Counted from the first letter of the stretch, positions 34,901-43,075 are shown. The stretch: 64,000 nt of DNA from Alkalimarinus coralli (GCF_023650515.1 NZ_CP096016.1:1512001-1576000), one strand, 5' to 3'. The notes: generated from the letters alone by a model not told the origin. A program made the numbers and translations.

Positions 34901-35506
34901 TGTGAAAGCGAAGAGGGCGAGTTAACTGCATGGCTGAGCGAATGCCTTGAGGCAAAGCTATCACCCGGACTTGCTCTTAATATGTTGCCCATAGAAAAAA
35001 CACTTAGAGAAGTGGAGTTTTATTTCCCAGTCGAGCATGCTTCAAGAGTGGAGCTTGGTGCCATCTTAAAAGAGCATCGGGAGTCTTCCTCGTTTCCTCT
35101 ACTGCCTGAAGGGCCACAGCTAAGAGGCATGATGCATGGGTTCATTGACCTTGTTTTCGAATGGGAAGGTAAGTACTACGTTGCCGATTACAAGTCTACA
35201 TTCCTTGGCGACAATCTAGATGACTACATAGAACAAAACCTGACGATCAATATTCAAGATAATTATTATGACCTGCAGTACCTGATTTATAGTCTGGCGC
35301 TGCACCGCTATTTGAAGCTGAAAATAGATAATTACACGCCTGAGACCCACTTTGGTGGGGTTTATTATCTCTATCTAAGAGGTATGAGCTGTTCCAGCAA
35401 TACTGGGGTCTATTATTCACCTATTGGCTCAACACTGTTAGATCGCATGGAGCGGCTGTTTGAAAAGACCGGCGCAGATAAGCACAAAGAGGTGACAGAT
35501 GCATAG
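31943..35506 (+). CDS. recB: Exodeoxyribonuclease V beta subunit RecB
   Basis: A 1187-residue UvrD-type helicase-nuclease. Walker A is EASAGTGKTFNITRIYL near residue 24; helicase motifs follow, with VDEFQDTDPAQY, GDPKQAIYGFRGGD, the HGSKGLEYPVVFVPF motif and LLYVAVTRAKYACYIG. The C-terminal nuclease domain has GNLLHDVLE (His) and the Asp/Asp-x-Lys set in GFIDLVFEWEGKYYVADYKST. It provides 3'-5' helicase and nuclease activity in double-strand break repair. Overlaps recC by four bases and recD by eight. Confidence 0.95.
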   Translation: MSQANIQKLDAHSIPLYGTHLIEASAGTGKTFNITRIYLRLLLLRKLKVQNILVVTFTKAATEELKGRIDSELRDTLALWGQRESSDEFYRSIEEQVSAEQAGSILRTAIGDLDEASIFTIHGFCKRVLSQHAFESGLPFDLEMEINSYEIKLDAVRDWYRSLNPDDYLDITEYWLTPEIFTDVFRSLLGTEQALECNSPGKVIEAFKRLKNEAKQALASEQALVFQELINSHKDSLQRTEEYNDLIEWLASDELGPMPKRAASVFDGKRYARKAPAVKEPLNSAFTPLKELKQAAAKIEGNIHRAKVDEMVKSGIADISKRIIERKKLAASMDFDDLVSSLSAGLSDHDGKALAAQLINQYPVALVDEFQDTDPAQYAIFDKIYCNPEINTDEPSALYMIGDPKQAIYGFRGGDVFAYLTARDQADVQWFMDTNWRSSSKMIEAYNRLFWGQTMGEADDHSGIEQTTHVFRYGIGYSPVKSAPVADSKPISKIFEKAMKYVYFPEHEDYGKGTNNQQFRSVIADWCAGEIQQLLAGQPLTDNVLQQDQSAVRSVEEKDIAVLVRDRIEAEEIQLALSKRGCSAVYLSNRENVFLSIEASELLTVLLGILMVEDDRMLTAALATRLCGFNSQQLLRLQEDEGFWEDCRLRFVDLRNSWARKGLMASLFNLMHNSFKPDPQRHERSLTNTMHLLELLQNASQRYRQPWELINWFREKIDAPTPDSESELRLESDENLIQIITLHGSKGLEYPVVFVPFATRAKGSSKVKPAFITYHDVQTRQAKTFIGHDPAIYALSESEREAEDVRLLYVAVTRAKYACYIGATPFSDYYRSPLGLMLGLGKDDDLLASLSQLIADTPQSAQLLVIDDHSVEPALTRNQLDEAVGKQADRSVVVQKLNHEIENDWWISSFSALTRNVRHGVMAEPDRDNTELSAAAETDSKLALRFALKKGAAAGNLLHDVLEVLDFQNPAWSDALTKPLVRFGELCESEEGELTAWLSECLEAKLSPGLALNMLPIEKTLREVEFYFPVEHASRVELGAILKEHRESSSFPLLPEGPQLRGMMHGFIDLVFEWEGKYYVADYKSTFLGDNLDDYIEQNLTINIQDNYYDLQYLIYSLALHRYLKLKIDNYTPETHFGGVYYLYLRGMSCSSNTGVYYSPIGSTLLDRMERLFEKTGADKHKEVTDA

Positions 35507-37340
35507 CCGGTACGCTGATTTTGTGAGGGGTTATCCTGGCATTAAAGAGATCGATTACTTTTTGGCCCGCTCTGTTGTGTCTGCCCTTAATCGAGAAGGC
35601 GATACACTACTGTTTTTCTCGGTTGTTGCCTGCAGTGAATCCTTAAGAGAAGGGCATAGCTGCTTGCAGCTTAATGACTGGGCTGGCTCGAGACACTGGT
35701 ACAACGAGGCAGGTGACGACGAAACAAGCGGTTATACCTTCCCTGAGTTATTAGCGTGGCAGCAGCACCTATGCACAGCATCCATTTCTCCGGCATCAGC
35801 TCACCCTATCGTGTACGAAAACGCTCGTTTATATCTTCGACGCTATTGGCAGTTTGAAGATGAATTATCAAATGCCATTAAAGGCTTTAGTCAGTCGCTT
35901 ATATATGACACAACCAAAGCTAATGCTATTTTGTCAGCGCTATTTAGTCAGGGCAATCAAAAAGATACCGAAATTGATTGGCAGAAAGTAAGTGCCGCCA
36001 ACGCGATAGGTAAACAGTTCAGTATCGTAACTGGCGGGCCTGGAACGGGCAAAACGACAACGGTAACCAAGTTATTAATTGCGTTGTGCGAAGTCTATGA
36101 TGAGCCATTCTCAATTAAAATGGTTGCGCCCACAGGCAAGGCCGCTCAACGGTTAACTGAGTCTATTGCTAATGCAAAAGCATTGCTTAAGCCCGATCAT
36201 GATCTACCAGAGAGTACTTGGTCATCAATCCCGGATGAAGCAATGACAATCCATCGATTGTTAGGCGTAATCCCGCATCACCATCAGTTTCGTTTCAATG
36301 AAAGCAACAGGCTCAAGCTCGATATTTTACTGGTAGATGAGGCGTCGATGGTTGACTTACCTCTTATGGCGCGTTTGTTCCGCGCGCTACCTGATCACGC
36401 TAGGGTTATCTTGTTGGGAGACTCGAATCAGCTCCCTTCTGTCGCGGCCGGCAGTGTATTGGCAGATATAGCGCCAAGCCCTCATCCTGGCTACAGCGAG
36501 CGCAACGCTGAGAGTCTGGAGCAGTTAACGGGTTACCCCGTACCTGTTGCTAAATCCGAGGCCATAGATTGCCTGACCCACCTGTCGCGAAGTTATCGTT
36601 TTAAGGATAGTGGCGGAATAGGGCAGTTGGCTAAAAGCGTTATTGGAGGCGATGTAGATAGCAGTTGGACGCTACTGAATGGCGACGATAGTGAGGTAAG
36701 ACTGAGCCAGGAGACTAACTTTAGCTGCTGGTTAAGACAACTCACAGAGCAATTCTACTCAAATATCGCCCAAAGTAGCGATGTGGCCGTGGCACTGGAA
36801 CAGTTTTCATCTTTCAGGTTGCTGGCAGCCACTCGTGTAGGGGATAGAGGCGTCGATGCTATTAATGCTGAAATTGATCGAGTTATTAAGCGCCAACTAG
36901 GTATTCCTCTGTCTAAACGGTTTTACCACGGTTGCCCGATAATGATTACCCAAAACAACTATGAAACCGGTGTATTCAATGGCGATATTGGGATGATATG
37001 GCGCCATGAAGATAGGCTTCAGGCCGCTTTTCCAGGAATGGGAGCTGAGATACGATGGCTTAGTTTAAGCAGGCTTCCATCTTTTGAATTGGTTTATGCA
37101 ATGACAATTCATAAAACACAAGGCTCTGAATTCGACCATGTTGCAATAGCGATGCCCCACCAGCACCTACCAATACTAAGTCGTGAGCTAATTTATACGG
37201 GGCTAACGAGAGCTAAGAGTGCACTGGAAATAAATTGCCAAAAAAGCGTGTGGGGCAAAACCGTAAAACGAAGAGTCAGTCGAAACTCAGGCTTGTTCGA
37301 TAAGCTCTATCGAGATGTCGTACAGATTAGCCTTATTTGA
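35499..37340 (+). CDS. recD: Exodeoxyribonuclease V alpha subunit RecD
   Basis: A 613-residue SF1B helicase (5'-3'). Walker A is TGGPGTGKTTTVTKLL at about residue 180; Walker B is LLVDEASMVDLPLM; the late motifs are AMTIHKTQGSEFDHVAIAMP and LIYTGLTRAKSALEI. It is the faster motor in RecBCD. The order recC-recB-recD without ptrA resembles Pseudomonas rather than E. coli. The 3' end is 93 bases before a WYL regulator on the same strand. Confidence 0.95.
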   Translation: MHSRYADFVRGYPGIKEIDYFLARSVVSALNREGDTLLFFSVVACSESLREGHSCLQLNDWAGSRHWYNEAGDDETSGYTFPELLAWQQHLCTASISPASAHPIVYENARLYLRRYWQFEDELSNAIKGFSQSLIYDTTKANAILSALFSQGNQKDTEIDWQKVSAANAIGKQFSIVTGGPGTGKTTTVTKLLIALCEVYDEPFSIKMVAPTGKAAQRLTESIANAKALLKPDHDLPESTWSSIPDEAMTIHRLLGVIPHHHQFRFNESNRLKLDILLVDEASMVDLPLMARLFRALPDHARVILLGDSNQLPSVAAGSVLADIAPSPHPGYSERNAESLEQLTGYPVPVAKSEAIDCLTHLSRSYRFKDSGGIGQLAKSVIGGDVDSSWTLLNGDDSEVRLSQETNFSCWLRQLTEQFYSNIAQSSDVAVALEQFSSFRLLAATRVGDRGVDAINAEIDRVIKRQLGIPLSKRFYHGCPIMITQNNYETGVFNGDIGMIWRHEDRLQAAFPGMGAEIRWLSLSRLPSFELVYAMTIHKTQGSEFDHVAIAMPHQHLPILSRELIYTGLTRAKSALEINCQKSVWGKTVKRRVSRNSGLFDKLYRDVVQISLI

Positions 37341-37433
37341 TAACGCTCCTTCCGGCCGTATTGGGCTGAAAACTGGAATGAGCCGTTGTTGCTTTCAGAT
37401 TTTCAATATGGGGCCAACTATTCAGAGTTTGTT

Positions 37434-38558
37434 ATGAAAACGTTTTTGAGACGGCTAGCAATTCTAGACTATTTGCGATCTTCCAGGGCCTATAGGTCAA
37501 CAGACGAAATACTTAACCACCTTGTTAATAGCGACTATCTGGAGGATGAAAGTGATAGGGGGGCATATCTAGGCCAATCAGAGCGCAGCCTTTCTGCGCA
37601 ACGAAGAACAGTGCAGAGAGATCTGAATTTCCTTTACGGAACAAGTAATGTGCTGAATCTGGAAGGCGATAATGATTTTGGTCTTGAGGCACTGCGCGGT
37701 GAGGGTAAAAGCCTTATGTGGTCGATAGACCCATACTCGGGACTCTCTTATGATTTTGAAAAAATGCCTACTTATTTGGCTCTCTCGTTTTCTATGACAC
37801 AAAAGCATCTATCTGCTGTCATGCCAAGCAATACATTGAGCGAAATGGAGCGGTTCTTTCAAAATGCTGACACTAAGCTGCAAAAAGAAGCGTCGAGAAT
37901 TTCACCTCAACAGTTTGGACGACTTAAGGACTCGGTTGAGTTTTACCAAAGAGGTCAGCGGTTACAAGCGGCGAATTATGACATAAACACACTGGATACG
38001 GTGTACCGTGCCATATTGAAGGGGAAACAGTTAAGAATATCCTATAGAGGTAAGACTTATCAGGTTCATCCTTTTGGCGTTGTTATTTTGTTACCCAAGC
38101 TCTATCTAGTCGCAAAAAAGAATGAAGATATCGAAAAAACGGACAGTTACAGGCATTTTCTCATTCATAAGATAGACGACATCGAGGTCATAAGCTTTTC
38201 GTCAAATATTCCAGAAACGTTTAGTTTAAGCGCTTATCTCGATGAAGGGCGTATGGATGTTTATGTAAATCAGACTGATCAGCGAGAATACAAATTGGTA
38301 CTTCAACTGAGTACCGATAACGGGAGTAACTTAATAACAGATTTATCTGAAAACCCTATTAGTGGCGATCAGGTACTGCTTGATCGTGGAGAAGGCTGCT
38401 ACGAATTGACCGCGACGGTGAAACGGACTGTTCAGCTTAAAAACTGGATAATGGCGTTAGGGCGTGTGGCAACCATTGTGTCCCCTGATGTTATCAGAAA
38501 CGATATCTTTTCAGAGCTACAGGCATTGTTGAGCAATTACAGCGAAGATACTGGCTAA
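37434..38558 (+). CDS. WYL-domain transcriptional regulator
   Basis: A 374-residue regulator. The N-terminal helix-turn-helix region has FLRRLAILDYLRSSRAYRSTDEI and SAQRRTVQRDLNFL (residues about 2-85). The central WYL domain (about 185-265) has LDTVYRAILKGKQLRISYRGKTYQVHPFGVVILLPKLYLVAKK, and the C-terminal WCX part ends with LKNWIMALGRVATIVSP. WYL domains bind nucleic acid or nucleotide ligands and often control DNA-repair or anti-phage genes. ATG 37434 begins the HTH fold; an in-frame TTG lies at 37386. Its position behind recCBD suggests it could respond to DNA damage (inference). Confidence 0.85.
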   Translation: MKTFLRRLAILDYLRSSRAYRSTDEILNHLVNSDYLEDESDRGAYLGQSERSLSAQRRTVQRDLNFLYGTSNVLNLEGDNDFGLEALRGEGKSLMWSIDPYSGLSYDFEKMPTYLALSFSMTQKHLSAVMPSNTLSEMERFFQNADTKLQKEASRISPQQFGRLKDSVEFYQRGQRLQAANYDINTLDTVYRAILKGKQLRISYRGKTYQVHPFGVVILLPKLYLVAKKNEDIEKTDSYRHFLIHKIDDIEVISFSSNIPETFSLSAYLDEGRMDVYVNQTDQREYKLVLQLSTDNGSNLITDLSENPISGDQVLLDRGEGCYELTATVKRTVQLKNWIMALGRVATIVSPDVIRNDIFSELQALLSNYSEDTG

Positions 38559-38586
38559 AGATAACACCAAGAAGTAACAACAAGGG

Positions 38587-38766
38587 TTACTGTGGGGACA
38601 TTAGTTGTACAGCACTATGATAGAGCTTTGTGTGATCAACAATATCCTGTTTGTTACTTTTACTCAGTTCTGAAAAGTGGACGCACAACTCAGTAAGCTG
38701 CTCTGCCTCATTTTCATCCATGCTGTTTAATAGTGATGTTAGTTTTTCATTGATGTGTGGATTCAT
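38587..38766 (-). CDS. Small 59-aa acidic protein divergent from the XRE regulator
   Basis: Found by translating the minus strand. It begins MNPHINEKLTSLLNSMDENE and ends HSAVQLMSPQ. It is helical, soluble and acidic, with two Cys/His residues but no recognised motif. An AAGG sequence eight bases upstream of ATG 38766 and normal amino-acid composition support it as a real gene. It is divergent from the XRE gene with twin palindromes between, and convergent with the WYL gene (28 bases apart). A role as partner or antagonist of the XRE regulator is only a guess. Confidence 0.55.
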   Translation of the reverse strand: MNPHINEKLTSLLNSMDENEAEQLTELCVHFSELSKSNKQDIVDHTKLYHSAVQLMSPQ

Positions 38767-38848
38767 CTGCCTAACCTTATATTTAGTTTTTAGTTATCGC
38801 AATATTTATATCATAAATAGTGCTTATTTTTTAACAAAAAAAAATAAC

Positions 38849-38866
38849 TGCTACATTGGTGTAGCA
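38849..38866. promoter_or_regulatory. Perfect inverted repeat operator 1, upstream of XRE gene
   Basis: TGCTACA-TTGG-TGTAGCA, a perfect 7-4-7 inverted repeat. An identical copy lies 40 bases downstream. Located between the divergent 59-aa gene and the XRE regulator. Confidence 0.7.
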
Positions 38867-38888
38867 AAATCGAATTTTAAAATCAAAA

Positions 38889-38906
38889 TGCTACATTGGT
38901 GTAGCA
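38889..38906. promoter_or_regulatory. Perfect inverted repeat operator 2, upstream of XRE gene
   Basis: Identical 18-bp sequence to operator 1, centre to centre 40 bp (close to four helical turns), 70 bases before the XRE start codon. Two identical sites on one DNA face suggest cooperative binding, most simply by the adjacent regulator. Confidence 0.7.
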
Positions 38907-38976
38907 GTCCCGTTTTACTAATTCCTGGAAATATGAGAAAAAGCACTCTTAATGAAGTGCGGGTATAAGAACAATA

Positions 38977-39519
38977 ATGAACTATACAACTCAATTCCCT
39001 GTGATTAAAAAAGACTTTGCCGTTCGGCTTAGAGAGGCACGGGAAAAGAACAACCGGAAATTATCTAAAATGCATGTTGCTCGTTTAATCGAGGTCGACA
39101 GGAACACCATTGCCCGTTGGGAAGATCCTGAAGATAAAGCTCTCCCGAATGACCTGATAAAGTTCAACAAGTTGTGTGAGCTGCTTGGTGTTTCACCTCA
39201 ATACTTAATGAACGGGACAAAAGAGTGGGAGCTAACCGTTGCTCCAGAGCACCGGGAGTTCATTAAGCTTTTCTATACTCGATACAGGTTAAACTCTGAT
39301 TATCTGTATTTCATTAAGTACTCTATGATTTTGAGGGATGAGGTCATCGAAGCGCAGAATATTCTATGGCAAGAAAGCCGAAGGCAGTTTAAAGATATAT
39401 TTATTAATGAGGCGCGCCGAGAGAAGCAGTTGTTGCTCGAAGAGCAAAAGCGGAGAGAAGAGGAAGAGGCTGAGAATAGACTTGATGACGAGGAGGTGGA
39501 TGCTGAGTCTGAGACTTAA
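38977..39519 (+). CDS. XRE-family transcriptional regulator
   Basis: A 180-residue protein. The helix-turn-helix (residues about 13-75) reads FAVRLREAREKNNRKLSKMHVARLIEVDRNTIARWE...FNKLCELLGVSPQYLM. The C-terminal part is helical with a charged coiled-coil-like tail rich in Glu/Arg (EEQKRREEEEAEN). It probably controls itself and the divergent 59-aa gene through the twin inverted repeats. It ends 11 bases from the convergent response-regulator gene. Confidence 0.85.
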   Translation: MNYTTQFPVIKKDFAVRLREAREKNNRKLSKMHVARLIEVDRNTIARWEDPEDKALPNDLIKFNKLCELLGVSPQYLMNGTKEWELTVAPEHREFIKLFYTRYRLNSDYLYFIKYSMILRDEVIEAQNILWQESRRQFKDIFINEARREKQLLLEEQKRREEEEAENRLDDEEVDAESET

Positions 39520-39530
39520 CGGCTCCTCTT

Positions 39531-39956
39531 TTACACGGCTGAAATCGGTTTGTGAATTTTAGTCCAGTAGTTAACCAACCCTGTTAATTGATCAGCGCTC
39601 TCCAAAAATTGATTTTCTTTCACTACGTATGAGTTTGCGCCGAGTGAGTACGCTTCGGCTACCAGGCAAGGCTCGTCACACGACGAAAACATTACAACAG
39701 GTGTCATCAGCAACTCTTTTTGTGATCGAACCTGCCTCAAAATGTCGATACCGTTAAGCTTGGGTAGCTTTACATCAAGAATAATTAAGGTCGGTTTTTT
39801 CTTTGGCATTGACAGGTAATTGTATGCCTCTTCACCATCTGAAAAGCTGGTTATCTTTCCATTAAATCCACTGTTTTTAAGCTCTCTAATGGTTAGGAGC
39901 TCATCATCCGGGTTATCTTCAACCAAAATAATATGAGTATGTTTTCCTATTGCCAT
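39531..39956 (-). CDS. Single-domain response regulator (Rcp1-type CheY-like)
   Basis: A 141-residue receiver domain without an output domain. It has the acidic pair in ILVEDNPDDELL, the phosphoacceptor Asp in LIILDVKLPKLNG, Ser-Ser in MFSSCDEP and the Lys in VVKENQF. The spacing and EDNPDD motif match the Rcp1 subgroup often paired with phytochrome-like or hybrid kinases. No kinase is adjacent. ATG 39956 starts the domain; the frame stays open upstream to 40193, but that part is not homologous to anything I know. Confidence 0.88.
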   Translation of the reverse strand: MAIGKHTHIILVEDNPDDELLTIRELKNSGFNGKITSFSDGEEAYNYLSMPKKKPTLIILDVKLPKLNGIDILRQVRSQKELLMTPVVMFSSCDEPCLVAEAYSLGANSYVVKENQFLESADQLTGLVNYWTKIHKPISAV

Positions 39957-40340
39957 AGTGCCTACCGTTAGTAAATAAAAGGAACTAGTTATCAATAATA
40001 CATATTGTAAAACAATTAAGAGCCAGTATTGCAGCAAAAATGTTGTTTTTTGTTGTCTGGAGTCAGTTAAATACCAAGTTGAATCGATATTGTGATTGTG
40101 CTGATACCCAAGTACCATTGTTAGTTTGTCGGCGCCAGTAAGTGAAGTAGATAAAAAGGCTGGACTGGGTTCGCTTGTCAAACTGAGCCACATTTTAATT
40201 TACGTATTCTGTGTAGTTAGGATAAAAACCAAGCTATATTTACTATAAAGCGATTAATATGTGGGTTTGCCCCGAATCTTGGATTTGAGGTGTGCCACAG
40301 ATTAGCCGTTCATTAACTCGAATTATTTGAAAATAACCTT

Positions 40341-40739
40341 ATGTCAGATGAAAGGCGCCAAAAACCTCGACTACCCTGGATAAAATTTAACTCCAAAGTG
40401 AAAGTTCGCCGAGGGCTTTTTTCTAGTGAATGGATTGAGATTGTCCCGTTTGATTATAGTAAATACGGGATGGGGATACAGACAGATGAAATCTTCGAGC
40501 TTAAAGAGACTGTCAATCTGTCTATTTCTCTAGAGATGGAAGTTGGGGTTGTTCAGATCGATTTAATACCCGGTATTGTGCGCTACAGAGAGAAACATCA
40601 TAGCCGCTTTGATTATGGAATAGAGTTTGATTACGCCTCAAAAATCATTGCAAGAGGAACTGTAAGGTCAGATCTTGAGCATATTGAACAAGTGCTGACT
40701 AAGCATGAACAGATGAAAGCCCGTCTTGAAGATATGTAA
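40341..40739 (+). CDS. PilZ-like domain protein (paralogue 1)
   Basis: A 132-residue protein. RRQKPRLPWIKFNSKVKVRRGLFSSEWIEIVPFDYSKYGMGIQTDE, a later LSISLEMEVG and the closing YGIEFD resemble a PilZ beta-barrel with an atypical Rxxx R-like N-terminus and an SxxG-like SKYGMG. PilZ domains bind cyclic di-GMP, but the motif here is imperfect. A paralogue with the same VKVRRGxxxSEW core is encoded at 46357-46776, and a GGDEF-EAL protein lies between them. It precedes a membrane-anchored hypothetical by 17 bases. Confidence 0.6.
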   Translation: MSDERRQKPRLPWIKFNSKVKVRRGLFSSEWIEIVPFDYSKYGMGIQTDEIFELKETVNLSISLEMEVGVVQIDLIPGIVRYREKHHSRFDYGIEFDYASKIIARGTVRSDLEHIEQVLTKHEQMKARLEDM

Positions 40740-40756
40740 CGTTTGAGGTTTTTGTC

Positions 40757-41227
40757 TTGAATTTAAAACACTTGCTAACCGTTTTGTCTCTGTTAGTGCT
40801 ACTCGCTTTCGTTATTTCAGTTCCTCGTTTACTTAAGTCACCCTCAGAAATTGAAGGTGAACGCGTAAGTAATGTTGATTGCGACTTGAACATGGGAGAT
40901 TGTCAGTACCTGTCTTCAATATACGGGGATATTACCGTTGCCGTTTCACCCAGTGACCTTCCAGTACTCAAACCACTTAACGTTTCTTTAATATCCAGTA
41001 GCCAGAAAATCAGTAAAGCGATCATTAGCCTGGACGGACGAGATATGTATATGGGAGTCAACAAGGCTTTTCTTAAACGATCAACCCAGGATAGTTGGGA
41101 TGGAGTTATAACTATCCCGGTTTGTACTATCGATGACGAGATGGTTTGGTTATTCTCTATAACGCTTCATGGGGCGGAGCCTGAGCGTCTGGTCTTTACT
41201 ATTAAATCAACACACCCACAGAAATGA
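40757..41227 (+). CDS. Hypothetical membrane-anchored protein upstream of SCO1-like gene
   Basis: A 156-residue protein with one N-terminal membrane helix (LKHLLTVLSLLVLLAFVISV) and a periplasmic domain of beta character. Two cysteines (VDCDLNMGDC) and a third (PVCTIDD) are present. The start is TTG 40757 with GAGG eight bases upstream. The stop is one base before the SCO1-like start, so the two are very likely coupled. It may assist copper handling or cytochrome oxidase assembly (inference from its neighbour); I do not recognise the family. Confidence 0.65.
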   Translation: MNLKHLLTVLSLLVLLAFVISVPRLLKSPSEIEGERVSNVDCDLNMGDCQYLSSIYGDITVAVSPSDLPVLKPLNVSLISSSQKISKAIISLDGRDMYMGVNKAFLKRSTQDSWDGVITIPVCTIDDEMVWLFSITLHGAEPERLVFTIKSTHPQK

Positions 41228-41228
41228 T

Positions 41229-41825
41229 ATGAAATACAAAATTATTGTGGCTATGCTTATGCTCGCTATATTGGTAGCGGGTGTTTGGAGTGGCCTGAAA
41301 GTATACAAGCCGGAAACCCAAGATCCAGCCGCACTTAAAGCAAACTTTTTGAAAGGAGGGGACTTTCAAGTCAAGAGGGCGAACTCGGTTTTCAAACTTT
41401 CAGATTTAAGTGGCCAAGTCGTTTTGTTATATTTTGGCTTCACATCCTGCCCTGATGTGTGCCCAACAGGTCTTTCGACTATAAAATCAGCGCTTTCTGA
41501 GCTCGGCGATGACGCTGATGATATCAAGGTGTTGTTTGTTTCTGTTGACCCAGCGAATGATACCGATACTCGACTTAAGGAGTACTTACCATTTTTTGAT
41601 AGTAGAATTATTGGTTTAAGTGCCACTGAGGCTGAGCTTAAGACGATAGCAGAGCAATATGGGGTCTACTATAAAAAGGTAACCATGTCAGATTCTACTC
41701 TGGGCTATACAATAGAGCATTCAGCAAACTTCTTTCTAATCGACAAAGAGGGGGCGCTCGCCTACGTAGTGGATCATGGTGTTAATGGAAAAACGCTTAC
41801 CAAAATGATTCAGAAGCTTAATTAA
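41229..41825 (+). CDS. SCO1/SenC family protein
   Basis: A 198-residue thioredoxin-fold protein anchored by one N-terminal helix (IIVAMLMLAILVAGVWSGL). The copper-binding CxxxC is in FGFTSCPDVCPTGLS, and the distal His is in TIEHSANFFLID. SCO proteins deliver copper to, or keep thiols reduced in, cytochrome c oxidase subunit II. No oxidase genes are in the window. ATG 41229 was chosen because it follows the previous stop directly; an upstream in-frame ATG at 41169 would overlap the preceding gene. Confidence 0.92.
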   Translation: MKYKIIVAMLMLAILVAGVWSGLKVYKPETQDPAALKANFLKGGDFQVKRANSVFKLSDLSGQVVLLYFGFTSCPDVCPTGLSTIKSALSELGDDADDIKVLFVSVDPANDTDTRLKEYLPFFDSRIIGLSATEAELKTIAEQYGVYYKKVTMSDSTLGYTIEHSANFFLIDKEGALAYVVDHGVNGKTLTKMIQKLN

Positions 41826-41974
41826 GCAATTCTATAACCTTTATACTGTGAGATATTCACTGTTCTTTGTTATTTTAACCGTGTAACATTATTTCACATT
41901 TGTTATATCAAGCGTTCGCTGAGCTATATAGCGCCGCTCGCTTGTCGTTTATTATGAAGTGCGGAGTTAGGGTA

Positions 41975-42274
41975 ATGGATTATACGGAGAGTCTTAGAGG
42001 TGTGCTTGTTAGAAAAATTAATAAAGCCGAACGAGATCTTCAACAGTTAAAGCTCGATTACTGTCGCTTTGTGTATGGTATATCTCACCGTTCAAAGGTG
42101 TCGTGTAACGACTCTGTCTACTTGGTAAAAGCGGTTGACCTGGACTCAATGGTAAGAAATGAAGCAGGGGAGTGGAGCAAGCCTCAGGTCTCTGGTGTTT
42201 TGCTCGATAGCAATGAAAAACCTGTTGGAAAGGACGTTATACAGATAGGTAAACGCTGGGAGCTTGTCGCCTAA
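41975..42274 (+). CDS. Hypothetical protein, 99 aa
   Basis: Not recognised. ATG 41975 has GGAG eight bases upstream; the frame is open to 41900. The product begins MDYTESLRGVLVRKINKAERDLQQLKLDYCRF, a helical segment, then a beta-rich part (SVYLVKAVDLDSMV...VSGVLLDS). No membrane helix. It may be transcribed alone; a strong hairpin follows the stop. Confidence 0.6.
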   Translation: MDYTESLRGVLVRKINKAERDLQQLKLDYCRFVYGISHRSKVSCNDSVYLVKAVDLDSMVRNEAGEWSKPQVSGVLLDSNEKPVGKDVIQIGKRWELVA

Positions 42275-42293
42275 GCCCGCTACTTATTCACAT

Positions 42294-42326
42294 ATATAAA
42301 CGGGAGAGTCTGTCTCCCATTTATAT
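42294..42326. terminator. Bidirectional terminator hairpin
   Basis: Arms of 14 bases (ATATAAACGGGAGA and TCTCCCATTTATAT, one mismatch) around a five-base loop, between two convergent hypothetical genes. The AT-rich outer ends could act as the T tract in either direction. Confidence 0.65.
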
Positions 42327-42372
42327 GCCCTTGTCCCGTGCCAATAAAGCTTTTCGATATATATCGTAGTTT

Positions 42373-42969
42373 TTACGCAACAAACCCTAACGTGTTTAGG
42401 TTGCTGAATAATGAGTGCTCATCTGGTATAAACTTCTTTGACAACCAGGTTTTTGCCGCATCGATACCTGCATAAAAAGCGTTTCGCTCGATCGTTTCAT
42501 CGTTGACCTGGTATAAGTTTGAAATATGCCTTTCTGCCTGTTCATTGGTGTATTTTAAATTTTTTGTCAGCAAATACTTCATTACATCGTCTTTATCATT
42601 TCCGTCACAATCAAAGTGCTCAGTAATTGCACTGACCGCCCCCAGTAAATAATAGCTGATACCGTTATCAATCCAGTCCTGGCCTGGCGAGTGAGGGTTA
42701 ATTCCTTTCCGTTTAATTTCGAGTAGTTGGATGCCTGCAAAAATTTGCGAGCTGGTGATGCTCTCGGCTCTCGAGTAGTGACTGGCGGTATCCGTACTAT
42801 CTTTGAATATGTCAGCCCTTGAGGGGTTAGAAGCGGCAACTCTATCTGCTTGCACAGGTAGGCTGTTATTAAAGAGCGTTATGACTTTGAAGCCCAGGTA
42901 ACCCAACAGGCAAATGAGTACAAACTCCAAAACGTAAATCAAAAATGAAATCATTTCCATATCATCCAT
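42373..42969 (-). CDS. Hypothetical membrane-anchored protein, 198 aa
   Basis: One N-terminal helix (ISFLIYVLEFVLICLLGYLGFKVI) followed by a soluble, mostly helical domain. The latter has SPGQDWIDNGISYYLLGAVSAITEHFDC and FYAGIDAAKTWLSKKF. I do not recognise the family. It lies downstream of the GGDEF-EAL gene on the same strand, separated by a 12-base G:C homopolymer. Confidence 0.6.
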   Translation of the reverse strand: MDDMEMISFLIYVLEFVLICLLGYLGFKVITLFNNSLPVQADRVAASNPSRADIFKDSTDTASHYSRAESITSSQIFAGIQLLEIKRKGINPHSPGQDWIDNGISYYLLGAVSAITEHFDCDGNDKDDVMKYLLTKNLKYTNEQAERHISNLYQVNDETIERNAFYAGIDAAKTWLSKKFIPDEHSLFSNLNTLGFVA

Positions 42970-43075
42970 ACAACAGTGATTGTAAGGATATTATACATAA
43001 TGTATCAAAAGGTAACGTGATGGTTTAGTCATCGCTTATGACTTGTTGTTCACATATTATTTATGTTTTTTAATT

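Noticed and set aside
38651-38968. Plus-strand open frame between WYL and XRE genes
   Set aside because: It runs through both 18-bp operators and over the 59-aa minus-strand gene, has no ribosome site and an unlikely composition.
39957-40193. N-terminal extension of the single-domain response regulator with hydrophobic stretch
   Set aside because: Receiver domain begins at ATG 39956; the extension is AT-rich and looks non-coding.
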